Source: OLB11 sp044234005 (GTDB lineage Bacteria; Bacteroidota; Bacteroidia; Chitinophagales; Chitinophagaceae). Taken from it: DNA of 24,238 bases. Positions within the stretch are counted from its first letter, which is position 1; every line of letters starts with the position of its first letter. Made by a program: the position numbers and the translations under genes. Below the pieces are notes generated by a model. That model saw only the letters and a program-made list of their open reading frames with translations. It was not told where the DNA came from and ran no database searches. Shown in pieces: positions 23,680 through 24,238 of this stretch. Where the stretch lies: assembly GCA_044234005.1 (NCBI GenBank), contig JBIIJE010000030.1, positions 1-24,238 of the forward strand, written 5' to 3'.

Positions 23680-24237
23680 TTATAAACTCAAATTTCTCCC
23701 AATAATTGGGAGGTTGAGTTGAATATTATGAGATGCAAAATGTTGAATCGCTTCCTCGTGATTGATTTTTATGAATTCAAAAGTATTAAAATGCACACCA
23801 ATTACTTTTGTGGTTTTTACAAATTCAGCGGCACGACAAGCATCCTCGATACCCATCGTAAAATTGTCGCCAATTGGTAGAATGGCAAAATCAATTTGCC
23901 CCCAAAGCGGAATAAGTTGCATTTCCAATGTAAGTGCAGTATCACCGCTGTAGTAGCAAGTTTTATTTTTCCCAAATAGAACAAAACCCATTGGGCTTCC
24001 GCCATAACTGCCATCGGGTAAACTACTGCTGTGCTGTGCAGCTACACATTTTAGTTTAAAATTATCAAAGTTCCATTGCCCGCCAATGTTCATTGGGTGT
24101 GTATTACTTATGCCTTTTTTATTTAACCATTCATGAATTTCCCAACTACAAACCACCTTAGCTCCCGTTCTTAATGAAATGGCCTCGATATCAAGTAAAT
24201 GATCATAATGTCCATGCGAAAGTAGAATATAATCAGC
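23680..24237 (-). CDS. Metallo-beta-lactamase-fold hydrolase (UPF0173 type), 5' end outside the window
   Basis: A partial gene cut by the right edge; 185 codons plus the stop are visible. The frame continues past an internal GTG at 24156 to the edge and there encodes ADYILLSHGHYDHLLDIEAI, which contains the metal motif HGHYDH. Further ligands follow: His in AAQHSSSLPDG, Asp in YYSGDTALT, and His in GVHFNTFEF. The sequence LPIGDNFTMGIEDACRAAEF is typical of UPF0173 metal-dependent hydrolases (YtkL/UlaG-like), whose substrates are mostly unknown. About 40 to 50 N-terminal residues are probably missing. A 7-bp hairpin overlaps its last codons. Confidence 0.9.
   Translation of the reverse strand, partial: ADYILLSHGHYDHLLDIEAISLRTGAKVVCSWEIHEWLNKKGISNTHPMNIGGQWNFDNFKLKCVAAQHSSSLPDGSYGGSPMGFVLFGKNKTCYYSGDTALTLEMQLIPLWGQIDFAILPIGDNFTMGIEDACRAAEFVKTTKVIGVHFNTFEFIKINHEEAIQHFASHNIQLNLPIIGRNLSL
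23696..23712. terminator. Hairpin inside the 3' end of the UPF0173 gene, possible radC terminator
   Basis: CTCCCAA (23696-23702) and TTGGGAG (23706-23712) form a perfect 7-bp stem with a TAA loop, 26 bp after the radC stop. Because the convergent gene ends at 23680, the hairpin is encoded in its C-terminal codons. It has no T run on either side. A shared terminator is plausible, but chance cannot be excluded. Confidence 0.4.
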
Positions 24238-24238
24238 T

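Overview
The window is an AT-rich chromosomal segment from a member of the Bacteroidota, probably of a Sphingobacteriia/Chitinophagia-like lineage. The signs are a Bacteroidota-type TonB N-terminus at the left edge, starts without Shine-Dalgarno sequences, at least one promoter of the Bacteroidota type (TTTG, 20 nt, TAnnTTTG), a RicT (PSP1) protein with the phylum's Cys-rich leader, an OMP_b-brl_2/PorT-like barrel protein and several small conserved proteins typical of the phylum. I see no tRNA, rRNA, CRISPR array, insertion sequence or prophage. Most of the window is housekeeping.

Layout. 1-95: start of a TonB-family gene (minus). 96-521: gene-free, with a GC-rich double-hairpin element. 522-3555: a three-gene proton-translocating NAD(P) transhydrogenase operon (pntAA, pntAB, pntB; plus). 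3673-11461: a long run of minus-strand genes. In order of transcription these are a small protein that may resemble the DNA polymerase III psi subunit, rdgB, an acyl-CoA thioesterase, an SPFH/band 7 protein, holB, ricT and a polytopic GT-C-like membrane protein (the last four tightly packed), then a secreted carboxypeptidase-regulatory-like domain protein. 11531-19017: a plus-strand run with ilvE, a Gfo/Idh/MocA dehydrogenase, a lipoprotein, a polyprenyl-phosphate sugar transferase and a very large M1 peptidase whose C-terminal 400 residues look like an outer-membrane barrel. 19203-24237: a PorT-like barrel protein divergent from a 91-residue conserved protein, an RDD membrane protein, a DUF1761 gene broken by one amber codon, pyrE divergent from a NUDIX hydrolase, radC, and a metallo-beta-lactamase-fold hydrolase cut by the right edge.

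How the genes work together. The transhydrogenase couples the proton gradient to NADPH supply. HolB, RicT, RdgB, RadC, PyrE and NUDIX cover replication, RNA/translation-associated functions and nucleotide hygiene. The dehydrogenase, lipoprotein, sugar transferase and M1 block looks like cell-envelope and surface-polysaccharide work.

The observations most worth a second look are the amber codon in an otherwise perfectly conserved DUF1761 reading frame, the peptidase-barrel fusion, a near-leaderless pyrE promoter whose upstream element lies inside the divergent NUDIX gene, the GC-rich intergenic element, and the possible psi-like protein upstream of rdgB. I did not find a clearly new multi-gene system.
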